Positions 1 through 8,563 of a DNA stretch of 64,000 nt are shown here, piece after piece. How positions within the stretch are numbered: position 1 is the first letter of the stretch; the number at the start of each line of letters is the position of its first letter. A model generated the notes under the pieces. It saw only the letters and a program-made list of their open reading frames with translations. It was not told the DNA's origin and searched no databases. Source of the DNA: Bacteroidales bacterium (GTDB lineage Bacteria; Bacteroidota; Bacteroidia; Bacteroidales; UBA932); assembly GCA_017651465.1 (NCBI GenBank), contig JAGCCX010000061.1:48563-112562 (forward strand), given 5' to 3'. Position numbers and translations under genes: made by a program.

Positions 1-1
1 G

Positions 2-478
2 CTTGATGTAGGATTCTCCGTCGTTGACCTGGGCTTCCTGACCTGGTTCGATACTGTCCACGGCACTATCAACTACAAAGACTGCGTTATCGACGATGCC
101 GAGGAAGGTCTTCAGCTTGAATCGGTTGAAAGCGTCATCAAGACCAAGCTCATCAATTTCAACTTCCACGTTTCCGCAAAGTACCGTATGCCCTTCTACG
201 AAGGCCTGACCGCCGGTATTCTTACTACTTTCCAGAGGCATTTCACCGAGGTCCGTCTTGGACTTGACGTCACTCCCCTCAGGGCCATCAGCCTTGCCGC
301 CTCGACCGCTTTCAACAACTACGGATTCGACTTTGGCGCAGCGCTCAATTTCCGCTTCCCCGGTGTGAACCTGTTCGTGGGCGCGGACTCGTTTGCGGCA
401 TTCAAGATGAACGAATACCACATTCCTTCGTCAAAGGGTATTACCAACGTAACTGCCGGACTTGCAATAGCTTTCTAG
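2..478 (+). CDS. C-terminal part of an outer membrane beta-barrel-like protein (5' end outside window)
   Basis: The frame is open from the left edge of the window to a TAG at 476-478, giving about 158 residues, so this is the 3' end of a larger gene. The translation alternates short hydrophobic and aromatic segments, has many Gly, Phe and Asn residues and ends in Phe, which is typical of an outer membrane barrel C-terminus. It resembles the large Bacteroidota family annotated DUF5723, but that name comes from overall appearance, not from a diagnostic motif. An internal Met at 188 is unlikely to be the start because the same frame continues upstream with the same character. The stop overlaps the stop of the convergent acyltransferase gene inside a shared CTAG at 475-478. 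Confidence 0.6.
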   Translation, partial: LDVGFSVVDLGFLTWFDTVHGTINYKDCVIDDAEEGLQLESVESVIKTKLINFNFHVSAKYRMPFYEGLTAGILTTFQRHFTEVRLGLDVTPLRAISLAASTAFNNYGFDFGAALNFRFPGVNLFVGADSFAAFKMNEYHIPSSKGITNVTAGLAIAF

Positions 479-1611
479 AGCGACTCTACGGGGTTTCCGT
501 AGATGTGCCAGAAAATGTCACGGAGGGCGTCTCGATCGAGGCGCCTTTCGAGTTTGGAGAGCTTGTGTTCGGTGTATGCCTTGAACGCCTCAAGATCTTC
601 GGGTAGATACTTGATTCCCAGGTACTTGGAGGTGCCGTTCATAAGGTCGTAACCCATATAGTTGGTCTTCCAGAGCCGGTATCCGGAGTGGATACGCTGG
701 TCCAATATGCTGCGGAGCAGCTGGTAGCGGTCGTTACCGGTATGCTCCGAGGCGGCCTTGAGCTCTTCGGCGGTGAGAGGCTTGCCTACATTCAGGTGAA
801 TATGGCCTTTTTGCTGCCTGATGCCGGTCAGGATGCTGTGAAGGTCTTCCTTGGGCTTCTTGACGTAAGGCGCTTCCCTGCTGAGCAGCAACTCGCGGGC
901 TTTGCGGCTGTCGCAAGGCTCATACTCGTACGAGATGCTCATAGGAACGATATTCAGTTCTTCGAAGTTCTGCTCGAACCCGTGCTCGCCGCTCATATCG
1001 AACATCTTCAGGAGGCCTTGTTCGGTTTTGTCGATTCCGTTCTTGGAACGCCCTTCCTTTTGGGCTACCCATATCGAGGCTTTGCCCGAGGTGACGCTCA
1101 GGCGGATGTATTTGGAGAGCGTCTGCGAATTCAGGTACATTTGCCGGGCGCTGATGCCGCGGATGACTTTGATCATCCTGTTGGATTTCATCAGGTCCTC
1201 CATAAGCTTGTTGGAAAGCAGGTTGCTTCCTACGCACAGTTCGGCGAACGGGAGCCCCACCTCGTGCATACTATAGAGGATAAGAGCCGGGTCAAGGACT
1301 ATGTCTCTATGGTTGGAAATGGCGAGAAACTTACCATTAATGCTCTGCAGGTTTGACATTCCGGAATAAGTGAAACCCTCCGAGGTCCGGGCAAGGATGG
1401 CGGTAATGACCCCGGTCATTACCACTGCCTGGAACTCATCGATGCTCTTGATGCGCCTCAGCGTACTCCCCAGAAAATCAAGCCCTTCCTTGGGGAAGAG
1501 GTACTTGGAGATCATAGGAAGGGACGGATGGCGCGATACTCGCTGGAGAGCTTCTACAGCCTCTTCGTCGCTGTACGGCCGTATATCTTCGAATTCTGAA
1601 AGATCAATCAT
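475..1611 (-). CDS. Acyltransferase of the glycerolphosphate (PlsC/PlsB-like) superfamily
   Basis: Protein of 378 residues. It carries NHRDIVLD at about residues 100-107, which matches the His-Asp acyltransferase motif (here with five rather than four residues between His and Asp), and EGRS at about 186-189, which corresponds to the second conserved block that binds the phosphate of the acceptor. Family members move an acyl chain from acyl-ACP or acyl-CoA to glycerol phosphate, lysophosphatidate or lipid A precursors at the inner membrane. There is no signal peptide. It lies 33 bases downstream of queA on the same strand and is probably co-transcribed, although a weak TAnnTTTG-like box lies in the gap. 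The exact acceptor cannot be told from sequence. Confidence 0.75.
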   Translation of the reverse strand: MIDLSEFEDIRPYSDEEAVEALQRVSRHPSLPMISKYLFPKEGLDFLGSTLRRIKSIDEFQAVVMTGVITAILARTSEGFTYSGMSNLQSINGKFLAISNHRDIVLDPALILYSMHEVGLPFAELCVGSNLLSNKLMEDLMKSNRMIKVIRGISARQMYLNSQTLSKYIRLSVTSGKASIWVAQKEGRSKNGIDKTEQGLLKMFDMSGEHGFEQNFEELNIVPMSISYEYEPCDSRKARELLLSREAPYVKKPKEDLHSILTGIRQQKGHIHLNVGKPLTAEELKAASEHTGNDRYQLLRSILDQRIHSGYRLWKTNYMGYDLMNGTSKYLGIKYLPEDLEAFKAYTEHKLSKLERRLDRDALRDIFWHIYGNPVESL

Positions 1612-1631
1612 AGCATTGTTTTTAACAAAAA

Positions 1632-1639
1632 CAAATTTA
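1632..1639 (-). promoter_or_regulatory. Possible -7 box for the acyltransferase gene
   Basis: On the minus strand this reads TAAATTTG, matching the Bacteroidota -7 consensus TAnnTTTG, about 20 bases before the start codon at 1611. It would provide a second promoter inside the queA-acyltransferase pair. No clear -33 element was found, so support is weak. Confidence 0.35.
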
Positions 1640-1644
1640 GCAAA

Positions 1645-2850
1645 TTATCTTCTAAATAACAAAGAAGAGTCGCCATAACTAAGGAAACGGAAGCCGTGCC
1701 CGAGAGCGTAATTGTAGATGGTCTGCCAGTCCCCTCCTACAAAGGCGCTGATCAGCAGCAGCAAGGTGCTCTGGGGCTGATGGAAATTCGTTACCATACG
1801 GTCCACCAGCCTGAACTTGAATCCCGGGACAATAATAATGCGAGTGCCTATCTGGAGCTTGTCCAGCTTGTTGTTATCCAGATACTTGACCAGGGCTTCC
1901 AGGGCCTCTTTGGTGCTGTATGTCCAGTCCCGTTCGTACGGCGCCCACTGCGGGACGTCATCGGGATGGCCTTTCTCGATGCAGCAGGCCCCGGCATAAT
2001 AGAGCGATTCGAGGGTGCGCACCGAGGTGGTGCCCACAGCCGTGATGCCGCCGCTGGCGGACTGGATGCGGCTGAGCAGATTGCGGCTCACGCTGAATGG
2101 CTCGCGGTGCATAGGATGAGATGCGATCGTCGAGCTCTTTACCGGAAGGAAAGTCCCTGCTCCCACGTGCAGGCAAACATTCTCAGTATCAACACCCCTG
2201 GCTGCAATCGCTTCCAGCACCTCGGAAGTGAAATGAAGCCCCGCGGTAGGTGCGGCGACGGACCCGCGGATATGAGCGTAAAGAGTCTGATAGCGTTCAA
2301 TATCAATGGCTTCCGTGGCGCGGTTAAGATATGGAGGAATAGGGATTCTGCCGCAGCGCTCCAGCAATTCCGAGAAAGGAATTCCGCCATTCCAGAAAAA
2401 CTCCACGATTCCGGTCTGCCCCTCCCTGCTGACAAGACGGGCCTTGGGAGATATGCCGTCGAAGGCTCCGGACTCGGAATCAAGGTCCAGTATCTCATTG
2501 TCTTTAAGCCTCTTGGAATTGCCGATCACGCACTTCCACCGGCAGCTACCGGTGGCGGCGAAGTTGGTATTATACTCAGAGGGAGTATCGGGCTCAAGGC
2601 AAAAGATCTCGATGTGAGCCCCTGTGGGGCGTTTGAAGAACAAGCGTGCCGGAACGACTTTGGTGTCGTTGAACACCATCATACTGTCGGCGGGAATATG
2701 CTGAGGGAGATTCTTGAATACCGTCTCGGAGCAAATGCCGTCTTTATAAATTAGCAATTTGGATGAGTCGCGCTCGGACAGAGGATATTTTGCGATTCTC
2801 TCGTCGGGCAGCTCGTAGTTGAAATTTTCGATCTTTATATCCGGAATCAT
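1645..2850 (-). CDS. queA: tRNA preQ1(34) S-adenosylmethionine ribosyltransferase-isomerase
   Basis: Protein of 401 residues. QueA transfers and rearranges the ribosyl group of SAM onto 7-aminomethyl-7-deazaguanine at tRNA position 34 to form epoxyqueuosine. Family blocks seen include MMVFNDTKVVPARL near the N-terminus, AAPTAGLHFT in the middle and TNFHQPQSTLLLLISAF near the C-terminus. The start is placed at the Met at 2850 (MIPDIKIENF) because the open frame beyond it (to 2940) has no family character and crosses the -7 promoter box at 2871-2878. The usual family length of roughly 340-410 agrees. It is first in a minus-strand pair with the acyltransferase gene. Confidence 0.95.
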   Translation of the reverse strand: MIPDIKIENFNYELPDERIAKYPLSERDSSKLLIYKDGICSETVFKNLPQHIPADSMMVFNDTKVVPARLFFKRPTGAHIEIFCLEPDTPSEYNTNFAATGSCRWKCVIGNSKRLKDNEILDLDSESGAFDGISPKARLVSREGQTGIVEFFWNGGIPFSELLERCGRIPIPPYLNRATEAIDIERYQTLYAHIRGSVAAPTAGLHFTSEVLEAIAARGVDTENVCLHVGAGTFLPVKSSTIASHPMHREPFSVSRNLLSRIQSASGGITAVGTTSVRTLESLYYAGACCIEKGHPDDVPQWAPYERDWTYSTKEALEALVKYLDNNKLDKLQIGTRIIIVPGFKFRLVDRMVTNFHQPQSTLLLLISAFVGGDWQTIYNYALGHGFRFLSYGDSSLLFRR

Positions 2851-2870
2851 CGTATTCTGATTTAGCGTCA

Positions 2871-2878
2871 CAAATATA
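2871..2878 (-). promoter_or_regulatory. Probable -7 box of the queA promoter
   Basis: The minus strand reads TATATTTG, an exact match to the Bacteroidota TAnnTTTG box, 21 bases upstream of the chosen queA start codon. No convincing -33 TTTG was seen at the expected distance. Confidence 0.55.
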
Positions 2879-2940
2879 GCATTTTTCCTCTCACGCTCGG
2901 CATACATATCGGCCGCTACTTCCCTATTTACAAAATGCAA

Positions 2941-3284
2941 TTAAATGCAACTCTTCTGATTTTACAAGTGTAAACAAATTAAGGGTGTTTTTATATCTTC
3001 TACACAGGGTGATTAACTTATGGTATAAGCTTTTATTATGACATAGTTAGCTATGGTGTAAATGGCTGATAATCAGTAAATAATATATTTTATCTAATTC
3101 TTTGGTTTAGTGTTTGGGCGGTGGTTTTAGACTCTCTTGAAGCGGAACCAAGGGATAATATACTTGTGTTTAAATATTAACTCGCACAAAATCAATTGTT
3201 TAAGCTTATATACCTAAATATATAATTAATATTAAAATGCTTGATTATTGCCTCTCCCCTACCCGTCTTGTCTTTTTGCCATTG
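2941..3284. other. AT-rich intergenic stretch without a recognisable gene
   Basis: Together with the two promoter regions at its edges this is the only gap above 300 bases (2851-3334). It is much richer in A and T than its surroundings, holds no long open frame on either strand, and shows only short inverted repeats: an 11-base perfect palindrome around 3072 and a hairpin-like CATAG/CTATG pair near 3043-3056. I see no tRNA, riboswitch or repeat array in it. It could be regulatory for the divergent genes, or the remains of a lost gene. Confidence 0.6.
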
Positions 3285-3315
3285 TTGTATTTGTTTAAAT
3301 AATTGATTACTTTTG
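3285..3315 (+). promoter_or_regulatory. Promoter of the HTH regulator gene
   Basis: TTG at 3285-3287 and TACTTTTG at 3308-3315, separated by 20 bases, fit the Bacteroidota -33/-7 pattern. The -7 box ends 20 bases before the ATG at 3335. Confidence 0.6.
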
Positions 3316-3334
3316 TAAATCAAATGAACTGCAA

Positions 3335-3655
3335 ATGAACACTCGCCTTCTCCGCTTTTTAGAGGCCGAAAATATCAGCCAGTCTCAGTTCGCCGACAGT
3401 ATCGGCGTAGCCCGCGCCAGTATCTCCCATATTTTGTCGGGGCGCAACAAGCCCGGATTTGATTTCCTGGAAAAACTTGCCTCGCAATATCCAAATCTCA
3501 GCCTCGAATGGCTGGTATCGGGGCGCGGGAGAATGTATAATACCTCCCCAGACGACGCTGAATCTGTCGAAAATCCCCTGCTGAGTGCTCCCAGAGGGCA
3601 AATCGACCGTATCGTAGTGTTCTTTTCTGACGGTACTTTCAAAGAATTCAAGTAA
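3335..3655 (+). CDS. XRE-family helix-turn-helix transcriptional regulator
   Basis: Protein of 106 residues. Residues 1-62 form a Cro/CI-type helix-turn-helix domain (QSQFADSIGVARASISHILS as the HTH core), followed by a WLVSGRG segment often seen after such domains in Bacteroidota. The C-terminal 40 residues have no recognised domain and end in a short beta-rich stretch (IVVFFSDGTFKEF). It stands alone, preceded by its own promoter and by a long AT-rich gap, and no target gene is evident. It might regulate itself or the following operon. There is no membrane segment. Confidence 0.85.
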   Translation: MNTRLLRFLEAENISQSQFADSIGVARASISHILSGRNKPGFDFLEKLASQYPNLSLEWLVSGRGRMYNTSPDDAESVENPLLSAPRGQIDRIVVFFSDGTFKEFK

Positions 3656-3699
3656 GACGGCAGCTTGCATTCGGGCTTTCATTTAATCTGCAATTTGTT

Positions 3700-3707
3700 T
3701 ATATTTG
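3700..3707 (+). promoter_or_regulatory. Probable -7 box for the DHODH-like/cinA operon
   Basis: TATATTTG, an exact TAnnTTTG match, ends 26 bases before the ATG at 3733. A TTTC at 3677-3680, 19 bases upstream, is a one-mismatch -33 element. Confidence 0.55.
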
Positions 3708-3732
3708 TAGGTTAATAGAAGTATGCCATACT

Positions 3733-4527
3733 ATGTACAGCCTTCTTATCCGACCTATAACTCGCAGGATTAAAGACAGCCGCAAGGCTTCTGCCATCGC
3801 ACTTAGGTATTTTAAGTTCGAGGGTATGATACCCGGCGGCCGTTTTCTGAACCGTATGATTCACGGAAACAGGCCGGTAGGGCTTGAGCGTGAAGTTTTC
3901 GGCATCAATTTCTACAATCCCGTGGGACTTGGGGCCGGACTTGACGTTGACGGCGACCTTTACAACGACCTTAACGATCTGGGATTCAGCTTTGTAGAGA
4001 TAGGTCCTTTCTCCGAGGTAGCGGCTATCCGCAAGGCTATCGGACGCCTTCAGTCGGACCCTCCCGACGATATACTCGCCGCGTGCATTGCTAACGACTA
4101 TCTCTCTTCCTTCTGCCTCGCATATGACTTTTGCGACTTTTTCGTGATAGATATTTCCGAGAATCCCGAAATTGAACAGCTGGACGACATACTTGACGCG
4201 AGACTTACCTACGAGGAGTATAAACCCGTTGTGGTCAAGGTTCCCGAAACCCTGGCTCCCGACGATCTCGATTACATCATCGAGTATTGCCTTATGAACA
4301 GCGTAGATGGCATAGAGGCGCGTAATATCCAGCAAATCAGCCATATAAAGGATAAGACCAAGGGGCGTTTACCCATTATCGCCAACTGCCATATCAAGAC
4401 TCCCGCCCAGGCCCGCGAGGCTCTGGATGCCGGCGCATCGCTAATCGAAGTGCGTATGGGGCTTGTACGTGAAGGGCCCTCGCTTGTGGGGCGGATTTTA
4501 AAACATCTGTCAGCCAAAACAAAATGA
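3733..4527 (+). CDS. Dihydroorotate dehydrogenase (PyrD)-like protein with degenerate active-site motifs
   Basis: Protein of 264 residues, against about 320-340 for quinone-dependent PyrD. It aligns by eye with that family: NPVGLGAGLD (family NPVGLAAGFD), FSFVEIGPF, PVVVKVPETL, and AREALDAGASLIEV near the end. Two catalytic or cofactor regions are altered. The usual SSPNT block reads ISENPEI, and the glycine-rich FMN phosphate loop (family roughly GVGGI) reads ANCHI. The true pyrimidine enzyme may therefore be elsewhere and this one may bind a different ligand or lack activity. It overlaps the next gene by 4 bases (ATGA). The start at 3733 follows a good -7 box. Confidence 0.7.
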   Translation: MYSLLIRPITRRIKDSRKASAIALRYFKFEGMIPGGRFLNRMIHGNRPVGLEREVFGINFYNPVGLGAGLDVDGDLYNDLNDLGFSFVEIGPFSEVAAIRKAIGRLQSDPPDDILAACIANDYLSSFCLAYDFCDFFVIDISENPEIEQLDDILDARLTYEEYKPVVVKVPETLAPDDLDYIIEYCLMNSVDGIEARNIQQISHIKDKTKGRLPIIANCHIKTPAQAREALDAGASLIEVRMGLVREGPSLVGRILKHLSAKTK

Positions 4528-5006
4528 ATGTAGAACAGCGAATAGGTCTTTTGCTTAAAGAGCACGGCTGGAGCCTCAGTGCCGCCGAATCGTGTACAGG
4601 AGGACGAATATCGCACCTTTTGACCACCGTGTCAGGGTCTTCGGCGTATTACCTGGGTTCAGTTACATCCTATGCCGTAAGCGTTAAAGAAAAGGTTCTG
4701 GGAGTGTCCCCCGCCATAATAGAGAGCAAGGGGCTGGTGAGCAGCGAAGTTGCGGCTTCTATGGCCGAGGGAGTAAGACGCATTACCGGCAGTACTTTTT
4801 CCGTTGCTACCACCGGACTTGCCGAAGGGAGCGACGGACGTTATCCCGAGGGTACGGTGTGGATCGGATCCTGTGGTCCGGAGGGTACTTTTACTGAAAT
4901 TTTCCAATGCAACGGGCCCCGAAAGTCCAATATCAGGCACTTTACGACCGCTGCGCTCCGTTTTTTGGAGAAAACCATTAAGAATTACATAAGTAATTGT
5001 AAATAA
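4524..5006 (+). CDS. pncC: CinA C-terminal domain / nicotinamide-nucleotide amidohydrolase family
   Basis: Protein of 160 residues, the usual size of stand-alone CinA-C/PncC proteins, which deamidate NMN to nicotinate mononucleotide in pyridine nucleotide salvage. AESCTGG at residues 21-27 is the signature block with the catalytic Ser, followed by a SVTSYAVSVKEKVLGV segment equivalent to the family's Tyr/Lys region. The later ATTGLAEGS block is a variant of the common ATGIAGP. The start overlaps the stop of the PyrD-like gene by 4 bases, so the two are translationally coupled. The gene symbol rests on domain family only. Confidence 0.85.
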   Translation: MNVEQRIGLLLKEHGWSLSAAESCTGGRISHLLTTVSGSSAYYLGSVTSYAVSVKEKVLGVSPAIIESKGLVSSEVAASMAEGVRRITGSTFSVATTGLAEGSDGRYPEGTVWIGSCGPEGTFTEIFQCNGPRKSNIRHFTTAALRFLEKTIKNYISNCK

Positions 5007-5058
5007 ACTAATAGAACAATTTAGTTATAGGTGTTAACATTTTTGTTAAGGCTATAAA

Positions 5059-5658
5059 ATGATTAAAAAAGCACTTTTTGCCATCTTGGTTGCGGGCATT
5101 TTTGTTTCCTGCCAGCGCAACTTGATACCCGAGACGATCGACGTGCCGGAATCGGTGGTCAACACTGTTGAAGCAACAAGCGACGGTAGGATACGTATTG
5201 CCTTGAGCGGCAGTTCAAATTTGAAAGACTACATCAAAGTCTCATATGCAATGGTCGGCCTGGACTCCTGGAAAGAAAAGGGCACTTTCAATAACATCCC
5301 TACAAGCCGTTCTTTCGATGCGATGGAAGGCAGCGCCAAATTTGCCGTATATGCCGAAAAGATTCAAGACATTCCTCCTGCTATGTTCAGCAGCGAAGAC
5401 GGTTTTACCCTGGAGCTCTCTGCCTCGGTTGCTACCCCTTTTGAAGGCAAAGAGTATGTTTTGTGCAGCTTAAAGAATGCGAAGGTAAAGGATGAGAACG
5501 AACTGCTATCCAAGACGGTGAAAGCTATCAACGAGGGCATCGGCGAAGAAATGCCTGGTACCGGTAAAAAGCGTTTTTTGCGCTTTGATGTAGCCGCCGA
5601 TGACAATGGCGACTTATGTGTCAGTACTATCTTTGAATCGGGTAATATAATTGATTGA
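5059..5658 (+). CDS. Small lipoprotein of unknown function upstream of the decarboxylase operon
   Basis: Protein of 199 residues with a typical lipoprotein signal: basic start, hydrophobic stretch and lipobox ending in Cys18 (GIFVSC). The mature part is hydrophilic, beta-rich and without a domain I recognise. It ends only 9 bases before mmdA, so it may be the first gene of that operon, yet nothing in its sequence links it to biotin or sodium transport. The upstream 52 bases are AT-rich and hold a weak TTAAC/GTTAA hairpin but no clear promoter. Confidence 0.7.
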   Translation: MIKKALFAILVAGIFVSCQRNLIPETIDVPESVVNTVEATSDGRIRIALSGSSNLKDYIKVSYAMVGLDSWKEKGTFNNIPTSRSFDAMEGSAKFAVYAEKIQDIPPAMFSSEDGFTLELSASVATPFEGKEYVLCSLKNAKVKDENELLSKTVKAINEGIGEEMPGTGKKRFLRFDVAADDNGDLCVSTIFESGNIID

Positions 5659-5667
5659 TAAGAGTTT

Positions 5668-7230
5668 ATGAGTATTCAAGAAGATCAGATCAAGGCCTTG
5701 GTCCAACGCCGGCAGACTGCCTCGCTCGGTGGAGGAGAGAAACGTATCGAGGCGCAGCACGCCAAAGGGAAACTCACTGCGCGCGAACGTATCGCCAAGC
5801 TGCTTGACCCAGGCAGTTTTGAAGAATTCGATATGTTCGTCCAGCACCGCTGCACCAACTTCGGAATGGATGCTTCGCATACCGACGGAGATGGAGTAGT
5901 TACCGGACAAGGAACTATAGATGGACGTCTCGTATTCGTTTATGCTCAAGACTTTACAGTTAACGGAGGGTCGCTCAGCAAGACTATGTCCGAGAAGATC
6001 TGCAAGGTGATGGATACAGCTGTCAAAGTGGGCGCTCCCCTTATCGGACTCAACGATTCCGGCGGAGCCCGCATCCAGGAAGGTATTGATGCCCTGGCGG
6101 GTTACGGCGAGATTTTCGAGCGCAATATTCTCTCCAGCGGTGTTATTCCCCAAATCAGCGTCATAATGGGGCCTTGTGCGGGCGGTGCTGTTTACTCCCC
6201 CGCGCTTACCGATTTTACCATTATGGTCGATAAGACCAGCTATATGTTCCTGACCGGCCCTACCGTAGTTAAATCAGTTACCGGCGAAACTGTTACCCAG
6301 GAGGAACTGGGCGGTGCGGCAGTCCACTCCGGCAAGTCGGGCGTCGCTCATTTTGCTGCTGATACAGAGGATGATGCAATAGATAAAGTAAAGCGTTTGA
6401 TTAGCTTCCTGCCACAGAACAACCTGGAGGAAGCCCCCTGCCGTCCAAGCTCCGATCCCGTAGGGAGGGTTTCCGACAGTCTCAATTCCATCATTCCCGA
6501 CAGCCCCAACAAGGCGTACGATATGTACGGCGTAATAGAGGCGATAGTCGATGATGGGGATTTCTTCGAGGTCCACCGCAATTTTGCGCGTAATATCATT
6601 GTGGGTTTTGCCCATATGGGCGGAAGGAGCGTGGGCGTAGTGGCCAACCAGCCCGGTGTCCTGGCCGGAGTGCTCGACATCAACGCCAGCCGCAAGGCAG
6701 CGCGTTTCGTGCGCTTCTGCGACGCTTTCAACATTCCCCTGCTTACCCTCGTAGATGTTCCCGGCTTTCTGTGCGGCACCCAGCAGGAATACGGCGCCAT
6801 CATAACCAACGGAGCGAAGCTGCTCTACGCCTATGGCGAGGCCACCGTACCCAAGGTGACTGTAACGCTTCGCAAGAGCTACGGCGGAGCTCATATCGTA
6901 ATGAGCTGCAAGCAATTGCGCGGAGACATAAACTATGCCTGGCCTTCTGCCGCCATTGCGGTAATGGGAGCCGACGGAGCCGTAGGAGTGCTCTATGGCA
7001 AGGAAATAAAGGCCGAAACTGACCCGGAAAAGCAGGCAGCCCTCGCCGAGCAGCGCAAAGAAGAATACAACGAGCTTTTCTGCAATCCTTATCAGGCTGC
7101 GCAGAAGGGTTATATCGAAGATGTTATAGAGCCGCGAAACACCCGTTTCCGCGTAATCAGGGCTTTTGAAGTTCTTGCCCGGAAACGGCAGGAACTTCCG
7201 GCAAAGAAACACGACAATATGCCCTTATGA
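5668..7230 (+). CDS. mmdA: Methylmalonyl-CoA decarboxylase, carboxyltransferase (alpha) subunit
   Basis: Protein of 520 residues, the normal length for the acyl-CoA carboxylase beta/MmdA family. It removes CO2 from (S)-methylmalonyl-CoA and passes it to the biotin on the carrier subunit. Visible family blocks are KLTARERI near residue 35, [12 protein letters not shown] near 108, [12 protein letters not shown] near 132, [15 protein letters not shown] near 172 and the second-half oxyanion region around [10 protein letters not shown]. Being followed by OadG-, biotin carrier- and OadB-type genes it belongs to a sodium-pumping decarboxylase rather than to propionyl-CoA carboxylase, which would be partnered with a biotin carboxylase. 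It overlaps the next gene by 4 bases. Confidence 0.93.
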   Translation: MSIQEDQIKALVQRRQTASLGGGEKRIEAQHAKGKLTARERIAKLLDPGSFEEFDMFVQHRCTNFGMDASHTDGDGVVTGQGTIDGRLVFVYAQDFTVNGGSLSKTMSEKICKVMDTAVKVGAPLIGLNDSGGARIQEGIDALAGYGEIFERNILSSGVIPQISVIMGPCAGGAVYSPALTDFTIMVDKTSYMFLTGPTVVKSVTGETVTQEELGGAAVHSGKSGVAHFAADTEDDAIDKVKRLISFLPQNNLEEAPCRPSSDPVGRVSDSLNSIIPDSPNKAYDMYGVIEAIVDDGDFFEVHRNFARNIIVGFAHMGGRSVGVVANQPGVLAGVLDINASRKAARFVRFCDAFNIPLLTLVDVPGFLCGTQQEYGAIITNGAKLLYAYGEATVPKVTVTLRKSYGGAHIVMSCKQLRGDINYAWPSAAIAVMGADGAVGVLYGKEIKAETDPEKQAALAEQRKEEYNELFCNPYQAAQKGYIEDVIEPRNTRFRVIRAFEVLARKRQELPAKKHDNMPL

Positions 7231-8138
7231 AAAAGCCGGGACTCTTTCTATCCGCCTTGCTTGCAAGCCTGGGACTGTGGGGCCAGAATCTCTCCGACCT
7301 CATTATTTCCGAGGCTATGCCGGGAAATCCTTCCTCCGTCACCGACGACTACGGCAACCATCCCGACTGGATTGAGATCTTCAACACCTCCCAGGGCACG
7401 GTTAACTTTGGCGGATGCTTCCTTACCGATGAGCGCTCCAACCTTACCAAGTGCCAGATCACAAAGGATGACCGGTCGGCAAGGTTAGGTCCAAGGCAGG
7501 TAGCGATTCTGTATGCTGCCGGTAATTCTGCCCTTGGTACATATTATCTTAATTTCACTCTCCCCTGCGGCGGAACGCTTTACCTGGTCAGCAACGACGG
7601 GCGCACCATTATCGATTCCCTGTGCATTCCGGCATCCCTTCCCGAGGGGATGAGCATATCCAAGTTCGCTCACGACAACAAGGAGATGGTTTTTGACGAC
7701 ATTCATCCATCCTCCCCTTCTCCACGTTCGCTGAACGGCCGGCACGAGCAGAAAACGCGCGCACAGAAGATGAAAGAAACCGACCCTAACGGCTGGACTC
7801 TTAGCGTCATTGCCGTGGCGGTGGTATTCAGCGCACTTCTTATCCTTTTCCTTATCTACAATCTGTCTGGCAACATATTTACCGGGCGGGTGAGGCTTAA
7901 GAGGAAGGCCCGCAGAGGCTCTCCGGAAGGCCCCGAAGCCGCCGCCATTGCGCTTGCGCTCAGTGATTATACCTCCTGTGATGAGGATATTCCTGCGGCC
8001 ATCGCCCTGGCCCTGCATCTGTATTGCGAGGGCGGCGTGCACGATACGGAACCCGGTTTTATTACCATCAAAAGCAACAGTTCTTCCGCCTGGGGGAACA
8101 AGAGTCTGAATTTCAGAAAACAAACGCACAAGATATGA
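7227..8138 (+). CDS. OadG-like decarboxylase subunit with an N-terminal lamin-tail-like domain
   Basis: Protein of 303 residues, far longer than the 80-130 of a normal OadG/MmdD. Residues 1-19 are a signal peptide, residues about 22-165 look like a lamin-tail domain ([10 protein letters not shown], then DWIEIFN, then CGGTLYLV), and residues about 190-212 form a single membrane helix followed by a basic stretch and a short Ala-rich segment typical of the OadG C-terminus. OadG holds the membrane beta subunit and the carrier and alpha subunits together. The extra domain would sit on the outer face of the cytoplasmic membrane. The gene lies between mmdA and mmdC with 4-base overlaps on both sides. 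Confidence 0.8.
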   Translation: MKKPGLFLSALLASLGLWGQNLSDLIISEAMPGNPSSVTDDYGNHPDWIEIFNTSQGTVNFGGCFLTDERSNLTKCQITKDDRSARLGPRQVAILYAAGNSALGTYYLNFTLPCGGTLYLVSNDGRTIIDSLCIPASLPEGMSISKFAHDNKEMVFDDIHPSSPSPRSLNGRHEQKTRAQKMKETDPNGWTLSVIAVAVVFSALLILFLIYNLSGNIFTGRVRLKRKARRGSPEGPEAAAIALALSDYTSCDEDIPAAIALALHLYCEGGVHDTEPGFITIKSNSSSAWGNKSLNFRKQTHKI

Positions 8139-8563
8139 AAACCTACAACTTCAAAATCAACGGTAAAGATTACTCCGTAACTATCAAGGGAATAGAGGGC
8201 AAGATGGCGGCGGTGTCGGTTAACGGAACCGACTATGACGTGGAGATGGAGAATGCCCCCGACGCCGTCCCCGCGGCGGCTCCCCAGCAGGCCCCCGCCA
8301 CCCCGGAGCCTCAAGCCGCACCCCAGGCTGCCGCTCAGCAGGGAGCTGCTGTAAGCGTTGTACACTCCCCTCTTCCCGGCGTTATTATCAGTGTTGACGT
8401 CAAAGAGGGGCAGGCCATCAAGAAAGGGCAGAAAGTAGCTGTGCTTGAAGCTATGAAGATGGAAAATGAGATTCAGGCCGAGGCGGACGGCATTGTGAGC
8501 GCCATCCTTGTGCAGAAAGGTGATTCGGTGCTTGAAGGCGCGGAGATCATTAAATTGTCATAA
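8135..8563 (+). CDS. mmdC: Methylmalonyl-CoA decarboxylase biotin carrier subunit
   Basis: Protein of 142 residues. The C-terminal half is a biotinyl domain with EAMKMEN, in which Lys108 carries biotin. Residues about 42-72 form an Ala/Pro/Gln-rich flexible linker, as in other decarboxylase carriers, and the first 35 residues are a small conserved N-terminal unit. The start is placed at 8135 because it overlaps the preceding stop as ATGA and begins [10 protein letters not shown]; the frame further upstream has no family similarity. It shuttles the carboxyl group from MmdA to MmdB. Confidence 0.93.
   Translation: MKTYNFKINGKDYSVTIKGIEGKMAAVSVNGTDYDVEMENAPDAVPAAAPQQAPATPEPQAAPQAAAQQGAAVSVVHSPLPGVIISVDVKEGQAIKKGQKVAVLEAMKMENEIQAEADGIVSAILVQKGDSVLEGAEIIKLS

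Noticed and set aside
3237-3302. A 21-codon open frame inside the AT-rich gap
   Set aside because: Very short, no ribosome or family support, overlaps the promoter of the HTH gene.
3723-3773. Short upstream frame overlapping the start of the PyrD-like gene
   Set aside because: Sixteen codons with no regulatory pattern such as a run of rare or amino-acid-specific codons.
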